Of a stretch of 64,000 bases of DNA, positions 17,837-29,186 are shown one piece after another. The stretch spans positions 434,001-498,000 of the forward strand of contig NZ_SNQG01000003.1 in the NCBI RefSeq assembly GCF_004378255.1, given 5' to 3'. A program made the position numbers and the translations under genes. The notes beneath the pieces were generated by a model, which saw only the letters and a program-made list of their open reading frames with translations, was not told where the DNA came from and ran no database searches. Source of the stretch: Mucilaginibacter phyllosphaerae. GTDB lineage: Bacteria > Bacteroidota > Bacteroidia > Sphingobacteriales > Sphingobacteriaceae. Each line of letters opens with the position of its first letter. Within the stretch, counting starts at the first letter, position 1.

Positions 17837-20800
17837 TCAGCGCCCGGGTCCGTTAGCAGGGTAATCCCGATGCTCAAAAGTTTGTAAGCGCAGCGCTCTC
17901 AGGTTTTCCGAATGATCAAGCGTCTCCTCCGACTCCGTTTCCTGCTGCTTTTCAGCAATCTTCCGGCTGATCTCCTGTTCCAGATTTGCCAGTTCGACCT
18001 TTAAAGTGGCCAGCTTTGCTTCCTGCTCAAAAGGTTTTTGCGTCAGTTCACGGATAACCGGTATTTCCTTTTCCAATGCTGTCAACTTATCACGGTATTT
18101 GATCACCAGGGAACTCACATTATCGATGGCGTTCAAAAAGTACCTGGCAGCAGATTTTGGATTATCAGTATTCGGAATGCCGTTATTACGCATATACCTG
18201 ATCCCGGTGGTATCACTTTCTGCATAGAGGCTGCTGACGTACTCGTATTTGCTACCCTGTTCAGTTTGGACCCAGGCCAATTGCCGGTTTACATACAGGC
18301 TGAACCCATATAATTCACCGAATTTATAAGTCGGATCTTCGGCGTTCCCAGGCTTCCATTTTTTGTAGAGGTCATTGATCTTTTTGCCGATAGCTACTGG
18401 GTCGGCATCTGTTTTATCCGGCATTTTTATGGGGTTCAGCTTATTGCCTTTTGCATCCTGCTTCAGTACTTTAAGATAGGCCGCTTCATCGGTTACGAGC
18501 TTTTCCAATGTGGAAGCTGTTTGCGCTTTCTTTTGCTCTGTGTCTTCCAGTAAGTAGCGGCTCCGCGACACATCTTTAAAATGGGAGGATTTATTCCCTT
18601 CTAATTCAGCTACCTTCTTTTCCACTTTGGTTTTTTCCAGCAGGGAAGTGTCACCGGAAAGGATAGCGATGTATTCAGAAAAATTCATGCCGTTTTGTTC
18701 ATCCATGGCACCTTCATCCAGTGTGCGGACACTTAGCTCGCTTTTCTTCATCTGGCTGATAAAAGTCTGTTTGTTCTTCAGGAGGTTGAATTTATAGTTG
18801 TCCAGCGACTGCTCTACGGCATAGATGTAATTCCGGACTTTGTTGCCAAAAAACATTTTTGCCAGCCAGTTCCCCTGCCTCGCGCCGCGGCCATCCCGCT
18901 GCTCCAGTTCGGATGGTTTCCACGGGATATCCAGGTGGTGCATCGCGACAACGCGCTGTTGTACATTCAAGCCCGTACCTGCTTTTTCGGTACTGCCGAC
19001 CAGTACGCGGATCAAGCCTGCGTTCATTTTTCGGAACAGTTCCGGCTTTTGCCTGTCTGTCCAGTCATGGATAAAGGTGATCTCAGCGGCGGGGATGTCA
19101 AAGTCCTTCACCAGCTTATCCTTAATCGCGTCATAAATATTAAAGCTATCCGGCTTTGGTGTCCCGATATCGCTGAATATGATCTGCGTACCCTTGTGTT
19201 CGTTGCTTTGGCGGTATTCCATCGCCACATTACGGGCACAGATACTGACCTTGTTTCCCGGATGGTCGCCATAGCGGCTATCGCTGACCAACCGCATATC
19301 CACCGCCATTTTTTTTGCGTAGTTGGTGGCGATCAGCATCCGCCCCAAGTCTTCTGTCGCGGTGAGCGGCTGCCTGCCGATCACGGTGGCATCACCTGTT
19401 TTGGCAAACTTCATCAGCCTGCGGGTAAAGTCCCGCTGTTCCGGTGTTGGCGGGATATTCACCAGCACTTCATCGATGACCGGTTTATCAAGGCTGATAT
19501 GGACAGCCGTTTTATAATCTGTTATCTCGTTATAAAAGCGGGCCAGTTCCGGCACTTTGATAAAATAGCGGAAGCGTTCCTTTGCCCGGATCTCGTTGGT
19601 GACGCTGAACTCAAAATCGACCGTTTTACGGGCATATACCGCAGCCCAGGCATCAAAGTTGCTGATCTGCTGCCGGTCCATTTCATGAGGCCGGAGATAC
19701 TTAAAGATCAGGTACATTTCGGTGAGGCTGTTGGAGATCGGCGTACCGGAAAGAAAGGTAACACAAAGGTCGGCGTTGAACTTCTCCTGCAATGTCCGGA
19801 TGGCGAACAGCATATTAAGGGCTTTCTGGCTACCGGCCATATTACCCAGCCCGGCCACCCGGTTGTGCCTCGTGGTAAAAGTGAGGTTCTTGAACTTGTG
19901 CGACTCATCGATAAACAGGTGATCCACTTCCATTTCCTGAAAGTTGATACCGGTATCCTTGCGGTTATCAATCGCGTAAAGCACCGCATTGAGCTGCACG
20001 TTGAGGTTATTCTTTCGGATCTCCAGGCCTTTGAGCATGGACTTGTTGATAGCTACCCCCAATGTACCCAGCGTAAGCAAGTCACGGGTTACGTTATCCA
20101 GTTCCGTTTGAAATATCTCCCGCTGTATTTCGGGCGACTGCGGTATCATTCCAAACTGGTCATGGGTCAGGATAACACAGTCCCAGTTATTATTTTTGAT
20201 CTCATGGAACAGCCGCTGTCGGCGGGCAGGCAGGTAATCATTTTCACCAGGTGCCAATATTCGCGCGTCCGGATAGGCTAAACGGAACGTATCCCTGATG
20301 GCGCTCACGTTGGCCTTTAAAGCGAGGATCATCGGTTTGTGAATGATGCCCAGCCGCTTCATTTCCATGGCGGCCACGATCATGGTCAATGTTTTACCCA
20401 GGCCTACTTCATGGTCAACCAGCGCGCCCCGGTTCTGAATGATGCGCCAGGCGGCATCCTTTTGTGAACTATAGAGATCCGGTATATCCAGCCCTTTGAG
20501 GTCGAGTCCCGGAAACTTCAGGTGGCTCCCGTCGTATTCGCGCAGTACATAGCAGTTAAAAGTGTCATTATATAATTTCTCTATGCGCTGCTTATCTTCC
20601 GGAGGGAGTTCCCGTAACCATTCCGTATAACGGTCACGGATACTTTCGATCTTCAGGTGTGCCGACTGTATGGCCTCCGTATCGGGGTAACGTTTGACCT
20701 TGCCGTCGATCTCGACCGGGTAAGTAATATGCGGGGCGGTGTTTTCCAGTGCGTGTTCCAGTAAAGTTCGGCCGGTCAGCTTGTCGCTTTGTTTCGGAAT

Positions 20801-23302
20801 CACCGCGAATTCCTCATCGGTGGTGGTATTGCCTTTTCCGTAGCTTACTTTAAAAGTATCCACGGATGGGAAATAGTTGATCTCCGTATCCAGCTTAAAC
20901 AGGTCGGTTGCGAAACGCTCATAATAACTGACCGGGAGCCAGCGCTCACCGAGGTTGAAATCCAGCAATTCAAACGGGATCTTGTCCGGCTGCACCCTGC
21001 GGATAGCCGTCAAGCTGCGCAGGAGCTGAAAATTCTCCGGCTCATCTTTTACGGCCTGCTCCGCGACCTGCAATTTGGCAACCACATTCCCGGACAAATA
21101 ATGATCGGTGGTTTCCCATACATTACGCTCAGGGTTAAACAGGATCTGTTTCTCCAGCTGATAAATAGCATCCTCTTCGGATAAACCTGTTATTTCGGTG
21201 ATCAGATCCAGGTCGACCCTGCCCAGATCATTTAAGCAACGGGCAAGGGCATCCGCCGGGTCGCTTGTTTTAAAAGCAGCCTCCTGTGGAAATACCGGGC
21301 CGTGAAAGATATCCGAACGTATGAATTTGTCATTCTCCTTCAATTCCAGCGAGGCGGCCACCTTAAAGCCAAAAGCGGCATCTGCCAGGATACGGGAACG
21401 GTTAAAGGCCCTGTTCAGCTCACCATTCTTTTCGATAAAGGTGTCATAATGCTGATTGAGCGCTTTACGCAATTCCGGGTACTGAACCCGATGCTCCGCT
21501 TCCAGTACAGAAAGTTGCAGATAGGTATCTCGTAATAAAATATAATTGCGGTAAAAAGCCAGGTTATCCTGAACATCCAATGGCTTAAATTCCGCTTCAC
21601 CACTATTGGGTTCCGCGATCAGGCCTGCCCGGCCTTCAAAAAGTACCAATGTGCCTTTTTCATAAAAGGGCTTCAGGTCGGTAAAGGCCTTGGGGCGATC
21701 AGGTGTGAGTTTAAAAGAAGCTTCCAGGCTGGTATCGCCTTCATATCGGAAATCGTAAGCGAAATATTTAAGTTTTGCAGCCAGTGTATCCAGTTCATTA
21801 CCCAGAGACTGCCCGGTCAGCCATTTGACAGATACCGAGATCTCCGCTACGTTACTGTATAATTTATACAGGTAACGATTGCTGGCTTTAGCCCTCGCGG
21901 TGAGCATGATGATGCTGTCGTGCGCTGGTTTAGCCGTTGTTCTTATAGTGCTGATCAGGCGGGCAGTGCTGCCGTCCACCGTGAACCGGTCATTATCATC
22001 CAGATAAGATTGCGCCTTGTTATTATTGGCCACCGGGGGAGCATCAAATAAACCTAACTGGCCGACCGCGTTACTTTCCGTTACTTCAGGTACCGGTAAA
22101 AAGGTGAATTTACGCCCGGCTGATTGCTGCCGGCTGAAACTGATGGCCTGCCATTTGGCATGGTCGAAATTCTCCTGGAGGCCCCGGTGAACCTGTAATT
22201 TCAGTTCCCTGTCAATATCAGCCATATCACCATTGTGCCAGATGGTTAGATTAGCCTGCCCATAGGCATTGGTATCTTCAATGACCTCATCGCCCAATAC
22301 CAGTTCGGGGTGCTTTAATAAATAAGCATTGATGTTATACTTGCCTTTGCTGCCGGTTTGCTCAACGGTATCGATGAGCTGGCTTTCCGCTTCGGTTAAT
22401 GTTTGCTTAGCATCGTTTTTCTGCACAATGATCAGGTGCGTACCGACTTCCACATTAGCGTTTTCCTTCATCAGGTTAGCGGGCAATACCGATACGCTGA
22501 CCAGATCCGCCGAAGTAAACAGGTATTTACGGGCGGTATCATTGGAGGGGCTGTTTAAAAAACCATCGGTAACCAGGTAAGCCAAGATCCCGCCATCTGC
22601 CAGCTTGTCCAGCCCTTTGGCAAAAAAGTAATTATGGATGCGGGAGGAGATCCCGCTGCTGTTAAACGCGGGGTCATGAACGGAAAAATTACCGAAAGGG
22701 ATATTACTGATCACCAGGTCGGATTGTCCTTTTTCATTCGGGGCCGTTTCTTCCAGCCCTTTTACCTGCACCGCTATCTTGTTGCTGATGGCTTGGGCCA
22801 GTACAGTTAATATCTTACCGGTGAGGATATCCTTTTCTACCGCATTTACTGCTTCCAGGTTTGGGAACGTCCTGACAGCTTCCGTAACAAAAACACCTGC
22901 CCCTGCACTGGTTTCATAAATCCTGCGGGGAAAAACGCTATTTTCTTTTAAGGCGTTGTAAATAACATCGGGGATAAATTCAGGCGTGTAAAAAGCGGTA
23001 TTGACACTATTGATCAGCGACTCAAACGCCCGTTTATAGTCATTTTCCGAAAGCTTTTCCCGGAGCAGCTCATGGAGCTGCATCACCTGCGGCCAGAGTT
23101 TGAGGTCGGCCTGTGATATATCAAATTTCTGCCAGTCGTCCTCCCGGCCTGCCGGAAAAAGTATCGCTTTAATGCCGCCAAACCCCGCGTAATTTTTTAA
23201 CACTTTTATTTCGTCCCCGGACAATTGCTGCCCGATATAATTCAGGGCGATGCTGATGGCGGAGATATTATCGGCCAGTTTTTTACTGCTGTTAAATGCC
23301 AT
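17837..23302 (-). CDS. Giant N6-adenine methylase-like / SNF2 helicase protein
   Basis: This 1821-aa protein is typical of Bacteroidota elements. The N-terminal third is a Type I-like methyltransferase with a SAM site near residue 130 ([10 protein letters not shown]) and motif IV NIPFG near 205. The C-terminal half is a superfamily 2 helicase: Walker A-like VGLGKT near residue 970, DESHKFKN near 1130, [10 protein letters not shown] near 1190, and motif [13 protein letters not shown] near 1480. A coiled coil ends it. It may modify incoming DNA to evade restriction or act on DNA during transfer; no role is proven. It lies between the coupling protein and traN. Confidence 0.9.
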   Translation of the reverse strand: MAFNSSKKLADNISAISIALNYIGQQLSGDEIKVLKNYAGFGGIKAILFPAGREDDWQKFDISQADLKLWPQVMQLHELLREKLSENDYKRAFESLINSVNTAFYTPEFIPDVIYNALKENSVFPRRIYETSAGAGVFVTEAVRTFPNLEAVNAVEKDILTGKILTVLAQAISNKIAVQVKGLEETAPNEKGQSDLVISNIPFGNFSVHDPAFNSSGISSRIHNYFFAKGLDKLADGGILAYLVTDGFLNSPSNDTARKYLFTSADLVSVSVLPANLMKENANVEVGTHLIIVQKNDAKQTLTEAESQLIDTVEQTGSKGKYNINAYLLKHPELVLGDEVIEDTNAYGQANLTIWHNGDMADIDRELKLQVHRGLQENFDHAKWQAISFSRQQSAGRKFTFLPVPEVTESNAVGQLGLFDAPPVANNNKAQSYLDDNDRFTVDGSTARLISTIRTTAKPAHDSIIMLTARAKASNRYLYKLYSNVAEISVSVKWLTGQSLGNELDTLAAKLKYFAYDFRYEGDTSLEASFKLTPDRPKAFTDLKPFYEKGTLVLFEGRAGLIAEPNSGEAEFKPLDVQDNLAFYRNYILLRDTYLQLSVLEAEHRVQYPELRKALNQHYDTFIEKNGELNRAFNRSRILADAAFGFKVAASLELKENDKFIRSDIFHGPVFPQEAAFKTSDPADALARCLNDLGRVDLDLITEITGLSEEDAIYQLEKQILFNPERNVWETTDHYLSGNVVAKLQVAEQAVKDEPENFQLLRSLTAIRRVQPDKIPFELLDFNLGERWLPVSYYERFATDLFKLDTEINYFPSVDTFKVSYGKGNTTTDEEFAVIPKQSDKLTGRTLLEHALENTAPHITYPVEIDGKVKRYPDTEAIQSAHLKIESIRDRYTEWLRELPPEDKQRIEKLYNDTFNCYVLREYDGSHLKFPGLDLKGLDIPDLYSSQKDAAWRIIQNRGALVDHEVGLGKTLTMIVAAMEMKRLGIIHKPMILALKANVSAIRDTFRLAYPDARILAPGENDYLPARRQRLFHEIKNNNWDCVILTHDQFGMIPQSPEIQREIFQTELDNVTRDLLTLGTLGVAINKSMLKGLEIRKNNLNVQLNAVLYAIDNRKDTGINFQEMEVDHLFIDESHKFKNLTFTTRHNRVAGLGNMAGSQKALNMLFAIRTLQEKFNADLCVTFLSGTPISNSLTEMYLIFKYLRPHEMDRQQISNFDAWAAVYARKTVDFEFSVTNEIRAKERFRYFIKVPELARFYNEITDYKTAVHISLDKPVIDEVLVNIPPTPEQRDFTRRLMKFAKTGDATVIGRQPLTATEDLGRMLIATNYAKKMAVDMRLVSDSRYGDHPGNKVSICARNVAMEYRQSNEHKGTQIIFSDIGTPKPDSFNIYDAIKDKLVKDFDIPAAEITFIHDWTDRQKPELFRKMNAGLIRVLVGSTEKAGTGLNVQQRVVAMHHLDIPWKPSELEQRDGRGARQGNWLAKMFFGNKVRNYIYAVEQSLDNYKFNLLKNKQTFISQMKKSELSVRTLDEGAMDEQNGMNFSEYIAILSGDTSLLEKTKVEKKVAELEGNKSSHFKDVSRSRYLLEDTEQKKAQTASTLEKLVTDEAAYLKVLKQDAKGNKLNPIKMPDKTDADPVAIGKKINDLYKKWKPGNAEDPTYKFGELYGFSLYVNRQLAWVQTEQGSKYEYVSSLYAESDTTGIRYMRNNGIPNTDNPKSAARYFLNAIDNVSSLVIKYRDKLTALEKEIPVIRELTQKPFEQEAKLATLKVELANLEQEISRKIAEKQQETESEETLDHSENLRALRLQTFEHRDYPANGPGR

Positions 23303-23303
23303 T

Positions 23304-23519
23304 TCATACCTCCTCTAAATAATTCGCTAACGTTCCTATTACCTCATATTTGAGAAACCTGTCGTCCTCATCCAGCCCCTTCAGCAGGGGGGCGCATACC
23401 TCGATGATATTGGTCAGCTCGTAGTGCAGTATGCCGTGATTGATAAAGCGCAGATAGGCTGCGAGGAACTCTTCCTCCAGGATCAGCCTAACGTAGTCAT
23501 AGGCTATCAGGTATGTCAT
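23304..23519 (-). CDS. Small hypothetical protein
   Basis: A 71-aa acidic, helical protein with no recognised domain. It lies 1 bp upstream of the giant methylase-helicase and 6 bp downstream of traN, so it is in the tra operon. The spacing and clean ATG argue that it is real. Confidence 0.65.
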   Translation of the reverse strand: MTYLIAYDYVRLILEEEFLAAYLRFINHGILHYELTNIIEVCAPLLKGLDEDDRFLKYEVIGTLANYLEEV

Positions 23520-23525
23520 AAGAAA

Positions 23526-24320
23526 TCAGTTAGGTAGGGTATCCGCATCCAGGATGTCCCGGTAAGAGATCTTCAGGGTCAATACGCGCCCTGATATTTG
23601 CTTTTCACCCATTTCTGCCAGCAGTACTTTATTGCCGGGGAAACTCATCTTTTTGAATACGAAGATGTTCCGGTAGGTTTTGGTAAAAGCAGGGATATCA
23701 AAGAGGACATACTCCGGGTTGAGTTCGACCGTTTGGGCGTTGGCCGCTTTGGTGACTTTTTTATCATCAATTTTAAACCGTATATCCGAAATATCATATC
23801 TCAGATTGGTCCTGTTACGATAACTGATATCGAGAAAGATGTAGTTGCCCATCGTATAGATATGGTTTAACTTTCCTTCTATCCCGAACGCCTTTACCTT
23901 TTCCATATGTTTGTCCGGCTTTCGGGCGATCAGACTCAAAGCCATTGCCTTCAGCTGATTGTTTGAAAATCCGATGCCGGCAATATCCAGCGGGCGGGTT
24001 TCGGCCGGTGTAATAGCTATTTCTGTAGGGGTATTCCCGTTACCGGGTACCAGGCGGTATTGTGCAATAAATTTTTCACCGGCGATTGTCAGAACGGCAT
24101 CCTCAAATTTTGATGATGAATCTTTTAAACGAATGCGGAATACGTTTTTCAGGGGCAGGTCGCCGGTCAGTTGCTTACTGGAAATATCCACATACTGAAT
24201 GGGCTCCGGTGATACGAAATGAATGGTCAGGTTTGCAGGGAGTGCCACAACCGGCAGATCTTTTTGCGCATAAACTGCGGGGGAGATCAGCATCCCCAAG
24301 TATATTAAAAGCTTTTTCAT
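23526..24320 (-). CDS. traN: Conjugative transposon protein TraN (VirB9-like)
   Basis: A 264-aa periplasmic or outer-membrane protein with a cleavable signal peptide (ends near PAVYAQ, residue 19). Its beta-rich body matches the Bacteroidota TraN family, the VirB9-type component of the pore. The order N-M-L-K-J on the same strand is the canonical one. Confidence 0.88.
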   Translation of the reverse strand: MKKLLIYLGMLISPAVYAQKDLPVVALPANLTIHFVSPEPIQYVDISSKQLTGDLPLKNVFRIRLKDSSSKFEDAVLTIAGEKFIAQYRLVPGNGNTPTEIAITPAETRPLDIAGIGFSNNQLKAMALSLIARKPDKHMEKVKAFGIEGKLNHIYTMGNYIFLDISYRNRTNLRYDISDIRFKIDDKKVTKAANAQTVELNPEYVLFDIPAFTKTYRNIFVFKKMSFPGNKVLLAEMGEKQISGRVLTLKISYRDILDADTLPN

Positions 24321-24359
24321 GATGATTATTGATTTTAAGAAAATGAGTGAACGACTGCC

Positions 24360-25511
24360 TTAATAGGATTTCTGCGTGTTCAACAATGCGTCGCCGTCAA
24401 TCAGGTAGATGAAAGAATTGTATTTCATTTTTGCCTTGTTTTTGCGGATGAGCCCGGCAATGGCGGAAGAAGTAGATTGGAATATTTTATCAACCGAACT
24501 CATGATAAACTGGTTGCCGGTGGAGTTACCGTCGATGGTTACGCCCTGAACCGCATTACTGCCGAGATCCCTGGTAAATTCCCGGAACGCTGATGCAGGG
24601 ACATACAATCCGGGCATACCGTCCAGGTCGTAGATCTCCAGTTTGACAGGAAGTATTTTCCCCCCGGATAAAATGGAATTGATGGAGAGCGTTACGCGCT
24701 GTTCTGAAAAGCCGCTGATCTGGGCAAAAATATAGGTGCCTTTTTTGATCAGGTTATTACCTGCCCTGATATCTTCCAGGAGCTTTAGCCGCAACCGGGA
24801 ACCGGCGTATCCTGTCACATTTTCATCTATTACGGCAGTGATGAATTTATCCTCGCCCGGTGGTTTGATGGTGTTGAAGTCCTCGGAAGCGGCATCGGCT
24901 TTAACAACTTTAAGTTTTAATTCGCTGGCTTTTTGCAGAGCGGCTTTATCATTGGCCAGTTTTTTAAGCTGTTCGGCTTTATAGGCTGGATCATTTTGTT
25001 TATTGATACTGTCCATGTAGGCCATTTGCTGTTTGAAAACATCCATCGGATCTTTTTCTTTCGACTCTACCGGCGCAGATGCGGCTCTTTGTTTCTGCTG
25101 GTGTACCAGGGCTGGCAGGGCAGCGGCTATTGCCCGATCGTGGTTCCCGGTTGGTGGCAGGTTGTATTTTGCCTTCATCGCCCTGTCGATAGAGTCAAGG
25201 GTTTGTTTTTCTTTACTGCTGTAACGATCCCGAAAAGAAGCATTGCTGGATGCCTCTTTGGGAATGACGTTAACGGCAGAATAGCCGTTGGCCTCTTTGT
25301 AGGTGTTACGGTACGCATCCAGTTTACCTGCCAGGTTTTTCTTACGGACATCTGCGGATACATTACCAACGTTTCCGTTTAAGCCGGCTTCCTGCTTTAT
25401 TTCGGGCTTCGGCTTGGAGAAGCCGCTATGCCAGGCATAAAAGAAAAGGCATAAAAATGGCAAAGCGAGTGCCGGCAGCAAATATTTGGGCTGTTTAAAA
25501 TTGATTTTCAT
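24360..25511 (-). CDS. traM: Conjugative transposon protein TraM (VirB10-like)
   Basis: A 383-aa protein anchored by one N-terminal transmembrane segment (about 11-27). A long helical, charged periplasmic linker follows. The C-terminal domain (residues about 230-375) has the TraM/VirB10 beta pattern (DENVTGYAGSRLRLKLLED, KKGTYIFAQISGF). It bridges inner and outer membranes in the mating pore. Located 6 bp downstream of traL. Confidence 0.9.
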   Translation of the reverse strand: MKINFKQPKYLLPALALPFLCLFFYAWHSGFSKPKPEIKQEAGLNGNVGNVSADVRKKNLAGKLDAYRNTYKEANGYSAVNVIPKEASSNASFRDRYSSKEKQTLDSIDRAMKAKYNLPPTGNHDRAIAAALPALVHQQKQRAASAPVESKEKDPMDVFKQQMAYMDSINKQNDPAYKAEQLKKLANDKAALQKASELKLKVVKADAASEDFNTIKPPGEDKFITAVIDENVTGYAGSRLRLKLLEDIRAGNNLIKKGTYIFAQISGFSEQRVTLSINSILSGGKILPVKLEIYDLDGMPGLYVPASAFREFTRDLGSNAVQGVTIDGNSTGNQFIMSSVDKIFQSTSSAIAGLIRKNKAKMKYNSFIYLIDGDALLNTQKSY

Positions 25512-25517
25512 GATGAT

Positions 25518-25934
25518 TTATTTAAGGGTGTGATGGATCTGCTGCAGGCGGTCGAGCGCGCTGTCCAGCAGGAGTGTATCCGCTTTTGATAATTGCTTTT
25601 TGGCGGTTAAGCTGTCGACAAGGCCCTTTAGCCTGATTGTTTCCCGCATTTTTGCGGTTGCCTGCATGATCTGATCAAAGCCGTCGGATGCCGGATTTGC
25701 ACGCGGTTCTGAAACAGACGTGACCAACTTATCGGGTTGACGGAAAACCGTAAAGGAAAGCGCAAGGGAAATGAGCAGCGCGACGATCATGCCTGCAAAA
25801 AACAAACGCGGATAGGTAGCAGCGGCTGACCGGAAGCGGGCGGCTCCTTTTACAACATAAGGCTGAAACTCTTTTTTGAGCTCACTGAACAGCGTATCCC
25901 TGGGATCGCGGTTAGAATGTATTTTTCTCCACAT
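25518..25934 (-). CDS. traL: TraL-like conjugation protein
   Basis: A 138-aa protein with one transmembrane segment near residues 45-65 and a helical tail, lying between traK and traM where TraL belongs. Sequence similarity to TraL/DUF3989 is weak by eye, so the name rests mostly on order. It overlaps traK by 23 bp. Confidence 0.65.
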   Translation of the reverse strand: MWRKIHSNRDPRDTLFSELKKEFQPYVVKGAARFRSAAATYPRLFFAGMIVALLISLALSFTVFRQPDKLVTSVSEPRANPASDGFDQIMQATAKMRETIRLKGLVDSLTAKKQLSKADTLLLDSALDRLQQIHHTLK

Positions 25935-26526
25935 CTTCGAGGTCTTTGTTTTCCAATGTTTTCCATGCGGTGATCAGTACGCCATGTGGATTATTATCGC
26001 TTCGCGGGATATCTTTAAGATAACCCTCCGTGATCAGCGAGCGCACGACTGTCGAACTCCGGCGGTCGATCTTCAGCTTACCATAATACCTGAAGTATTT
26101 TTTGGGAATATCAAGCGCTATAGAATCTGTTTCAAGGGTCAGCACGGAACTTGAAGACAGGATAGAATTGAAAAACCCCTTTTCCTTCAGGTCATTATAT
26201 TGCTGCATCCCCGTTTCATCGATCAGGTACATGGCCTTTTTCATCTGGTATTCCATGTAATTATCATCCGGTGTAAGGGAAAAGAAAAGAGAATGGAAAA
26301 GGTCGACGTGGGCACGGTATTCTGCGGGCCGGTTGAGTTGCATATCCGTTTGCCGGGCCAGAATGGGTACATTGTTATCCAGCAGGTAAATACTCTTCTG
26401 CGCGTTGGATACCATTCGGTAGGCATACAGGCAATTGATACCAACAATAACCAGCGATGTCAGGAGGCTGCCAACAGATACGATGGTGGCGAGCCTGATC
26501 TTGGCTTCTATATTTTTTATGATCAT
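25912..26526 (-). CDS. traK: Conjugative transposon protein TraK (VirB8-like)
   Basis: A 204-aa inner-membrane protein with one N-terminal transmembrane helix (about 12-33) and a periplasmic domain. It matches the VirB8-type TraK of Bacteroidota elements in length and in features such as LLDNNVPILARQT and MQQYNDLKEKGFF. It is the scaffold of the inner-membrane complex. Confidence 0.88.
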   Translation of the reverse strand: MIIKNIEAKIRLATIVSVGSLLTSLVIVGINCLYAYRMVSNAQKSIYLLDNNVPILARQTDMQLNRPAEYRAHVDLFHSLFFSLTPDDNYMEYQMKKAMYLIDETGMQQYNDLKEKGFFNSILSSSSVLTLETDSIALDIPKKYFRYYGKLKIDRRSSTVVRSLITEGYLKDIPRSDNNPHGVLITAWKTLENKDLEDVEKNTF

Positions 26527-26593
26527 GTTAATGGAATAAAAAAGCCCCTATGGTAAATAGGGGCTCAATGGAAATGAATGAATAAACAGTGCA

Positions 26594-27751
26594 TTAAAAG
26601 AAACTGCCGGAGGCTTTTCGGGCAACGCTCATCACGGTGCCGGCACTTCTTCCGAAGGTAGATGCCGCTGAGCTGATGCCCGATGTGGAGATGATCCAGG
26701 TGGAGATACTGGGAACGGTAAACATACAGATGGCACCGATAATAAAAACAATGATCACCGTACCGAAGGAGAGAATCCCGTTACCGGCGAACACCGCCAT
26801 TTTACCAAGATCCGCACTTAAACCGTCTTTGCCGACTAATTCCTGGTACTTGCTGATTTCAGAGGTGAGCGCATATTCCTGCATAAGCCCCGTGAGGTAC
26901 ATGATCAGGTAGGCGATCCCGGAATACAGGTTCACCGAAACAAAGCGTGCGATCCAGGTGCTGAAACTGTCCCGGAAAGCGGGAAGGATACTTACCGCTA
27001 CGGCAAAGGGGCCGAGAATGATCAGGATGCTCGAATAAATGATCTGCAGCATGAACATGATATAAACAGCAACGCGGAGAATCCATATCCCCATCAACTC
27101 CAGCAGTTGGGTAAGCAGCAATTGCAACCCGACAGTCAAACGGTTTTTGAGCTCCAGTAAAGGGGAAACCACCGTACTTATTCCTTGTTTAACCGTGCTG
27201 CTCACGGCATCCCAGGCCTGACCGTACCAAGTGTCACTTTCCTTTTCGGCCACTTCCGTTTGCGCCTGGAATGTGTACAGGGAATTAGCGACCGCGAGTA
27301 CCAGTTCAGACCTTTTCAGTCGCAGATCATTGACGATATCCTGTTCGCTGTTAAACATCTCTTCCGTCCGGACAGTAACAAGATCTGTCGGAAAGGCAAT
27401 AACCTTAACAAAAATCCCCCACCATAAAATAACCATCGCCAGACCGAAAGGGCGAAGCAGGGGCATGATCTCCATCTTTTTATCGCCTACCATCATCTCG
27501 TAAGATTTGATCGCGAAAAAGATGATCATAAATATGGCGGACAGCGCTTTGGCATCGGTAATGAAAAGATCGAAATGCGACCAGATAGATAATTTCAAAC
27601 CTTTTAAGAAAGTCATTACACCTGTTTCATAAACCCCATCACCCTGCAAAAACTGAAGTGTTTTGCCGTTATCCGGATTAGTGGCAGTTTGCGCAAATAC
27701 TGCTGTCACGCCCAGCGACAACAGTACTATTAAAGTGATCGTTTTTTTCAT
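26594..27751 (-). CDS. traJ: Conjugative transposon protein TraJ (TrbL/VirB6-like)
   Basis: A 385-aa polytopic inner-membrane protein with a signal peptide followed by at least five hydrophobic segments (about 65-85, 95-115, 195-255, 270-290, 315-345). TraJ forms part of the inner-membrane channel. Its start overlaps the preceding tra gene by 4 bp (ATGA). Confidence 0.88.
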   Translation of the reverse strand: MKKTITLIVLLSLGVTAVFAQTATNPDNGKTLQFLQGDGVYETGVMTFLKGLKLSIWSHFDLFITDAKALSAIFMIIFFAIKSYEMMVGDKKMEIMPLLRPFGLAMVILWWGIFVKVIAFPTDLVTVRTEEMFNSEQDIVNDLRLKRSELVLAVANSLYTFQAQTEVAEKESDTWYGQAWDAVSSTVKQGISTVVSPLLELKNRLTVGLQLLLTQLLELMGIWILRVAVYIMFMLQIIYSSILIILGPFAVAVSILPAFRDSFSTWIARFVSVNLYSGIAYLIMYLTGLMQEYALTSEISKYQELVGKDGLSADLGKMAVFAGNGILSFGTVIIVFIIGAICMFTVPSISTWIISTSGISSAASTFGRSAGTVMSVARKASGSFF

Positions 27752-28527
27752 TGTACGTGCTGTAAAACTTTGTTTGCGATTTCATTATCGGAATGCGGTG
27801 TCCACTCGGTAACGATGCCCTGCCCATTTTTCAAAGCCTGTTGCCGGGTAGTCATATCCAGGGTAGTTTGCGCCAAGGAAGTTCGAATGGCCCATATGCC
27901 TGCCAGCTTCCGGTACTCCATTAATAAGCGGTGGTAAGCCAGTATCCGCGATCCCCTGTCCATATCAGCCGAACGCGCCCCCTGCACCCGTTCTTTCAGC
28001 CGGTCAAGCTCATTTTTATACCAGGCGTACAATCCTTCATTAACCAGTTTTACACTCACCTGTGGTGATAGCCCTGCGAGGATAGAAAGCATAGAGTTAT
28101 TGAGTACCGGCTTTAGTTCGTTACTATAGTACAAGAGCCATAATGGGTCTGTCCCGGAAATTAACCCGGATTGTGCGGCAATTTGGGAGAGTGCCGTATT
28201 TCTGACGGTATCCGACTGGAGTTTATAATTATTGTCGGTCGTGTTCATGGCACCCACCAATGCCAACCGCTGGGTTTGGGGGCCGTTGGCACTCAGGGGC
28301 CGGAGGTCGGTTTTATGGTAATTGGGATAAAACCATCCCCATGTCAGCCAGTAATAGGGGTTTAGGCCGAGAAAGCCGGAGGTTGGCTTAAACTTATTTT
28401 GATCCCATTGCTGGAAAACCATGCGCTGCTGTTGGTAACGAAGCGCCTCATCGTTGATTACGCTTTGCGCAAAAGAGGTGGTTGCTGTAAGGCAGCAAAC
28501 CAGTAAGGTCAGATGTTTTATTTTCAT
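27748..28527 (-). CDS. Secreted protein of the tra operon
   Basis: A 259-aa protein with a signal peptide (cleavage near TTSFAQ, residue 21) and a helical body. It lies between the TraI-like triplet and traJ, with 4-bp ATGA overlaps on both sides. It is probably a periplasmic pore or pilus accessory. No family is recognised with confidence. Confidence 0.7.
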   Translation of the reverse strand: MKIKHLTLLVCCLTATTSFAQSVINDEALRYQQQRMVFQQWDQNKFKPTSGFLGLNPYYWLTWGWFYPNYHKTDLRPLSANGPQTQRLALVGAMNTTDNNYKLQSDTVRNTALSQIAAQSGLISGTDPLWLLYYSNELKPVLNNSMLSILAGLSPQVSVKLVNEGLYAWYKNELDRLKERVQGARSADMDRGSRILAYHRLLMEYRKLAGIWAIRTSLAQTTLDMTTRQQALKNGQGIVTEWTPHSDNEIANKVLQHVQ

Positions 28528-29186
28528 TGTCGGAGATATTTAGCGTTTTGAATAATTTGAGAAACAACTAATTTGTCCCGGTTGATAAAACCAGAAAAAG
28601 GATTGAGGGAAGCGATGACCCCACGCTCTTTTGCCCAGTACATCGCTTTCCACGCGCCGTAGGCCAACCCGTCAAGGATCTGCAGTTCCTGCATGACTTT
28701 GTGCAGCAGTTGGTCGCGGGCATTATAGTCAGCCAGTACATTATTGCCCTCTTTAAGTACAAAACCGGATACATCAGTAACCAGCGCGAGTGCCCTAACC
28801 CGCATTTCGGCAGCGATATTGTTCGCAAATAGTAAAAGATATGGTTCGTTTTTGGCCATTGCCAATGCCTGGCTGATATAGCTGGTCATATCGGCCACCA
28901 CTACGGCCATGTATTTCACTTCCATTCCATCTTTCAATGCGGAGTTTACATTTGATAGTCCCTGGTAGATCATTGTTTGCGCCAGTACTACCGAGCCCGC
29001 GTTAATATTCAGGTCGTTGAGATTATTATTGATCTTCGTGAGATACTGTTCATGCGCGGTTTCCGCACCGCTGCGGGCGGCACCGTTTACGATAGCGGAA
29101 GCCAGATGCTGTGGGTCAATCACATATTGCTGGGCGGCGGCGAACTTCGCAGCAAACAGCAGCAGCAGGATAATCAGTTTTTTCAT
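28524..29186 (-). CDS. TraI-like (VirB5-type) secreted protein, paralogue 3
   Basis: A 220-aa protein with a signal peptide (ends near AAAQQ) and a start of the mature protein (VIDPQHLASAIVN) resembling TraI/DUF4141. The region PYLLLFANNIAAEMRVRALAL and the C-terminal IIQNAKYLR recur in the copy at 29842-30504. It overlaps both neighbours by 4 bp. It is likely a periplasmic, pilus-tip-type component. Confidence 0.75.
   Translation of the reverse strand: MKKLIILLLLFAAKFAAAQQYVIDPQHLASAIVNGAARSGAETAHEQYLTKINNNLNDLNINAGSVVLAQTMIYQGLSNVNSALKDGMEVKYMAVVVADMTSYISQALAMAKNEPYLLLFANNIAAEMRVRALALVTDVSGFVLKEGNNVLADYNARDQLLHKVMQELQILDGLAYGAWKAMYWAKERGVIASLNPFSGFINRDKLVVSQIIQNAKYLRQ

Noticed and set aside
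18935..20281. 448-codon plus-strand frame
   Set aside because: It is fully antisense to the conserved helicase half of the methylase-helicase protein; its translation has no domain and arises from codon bias of the real gene.
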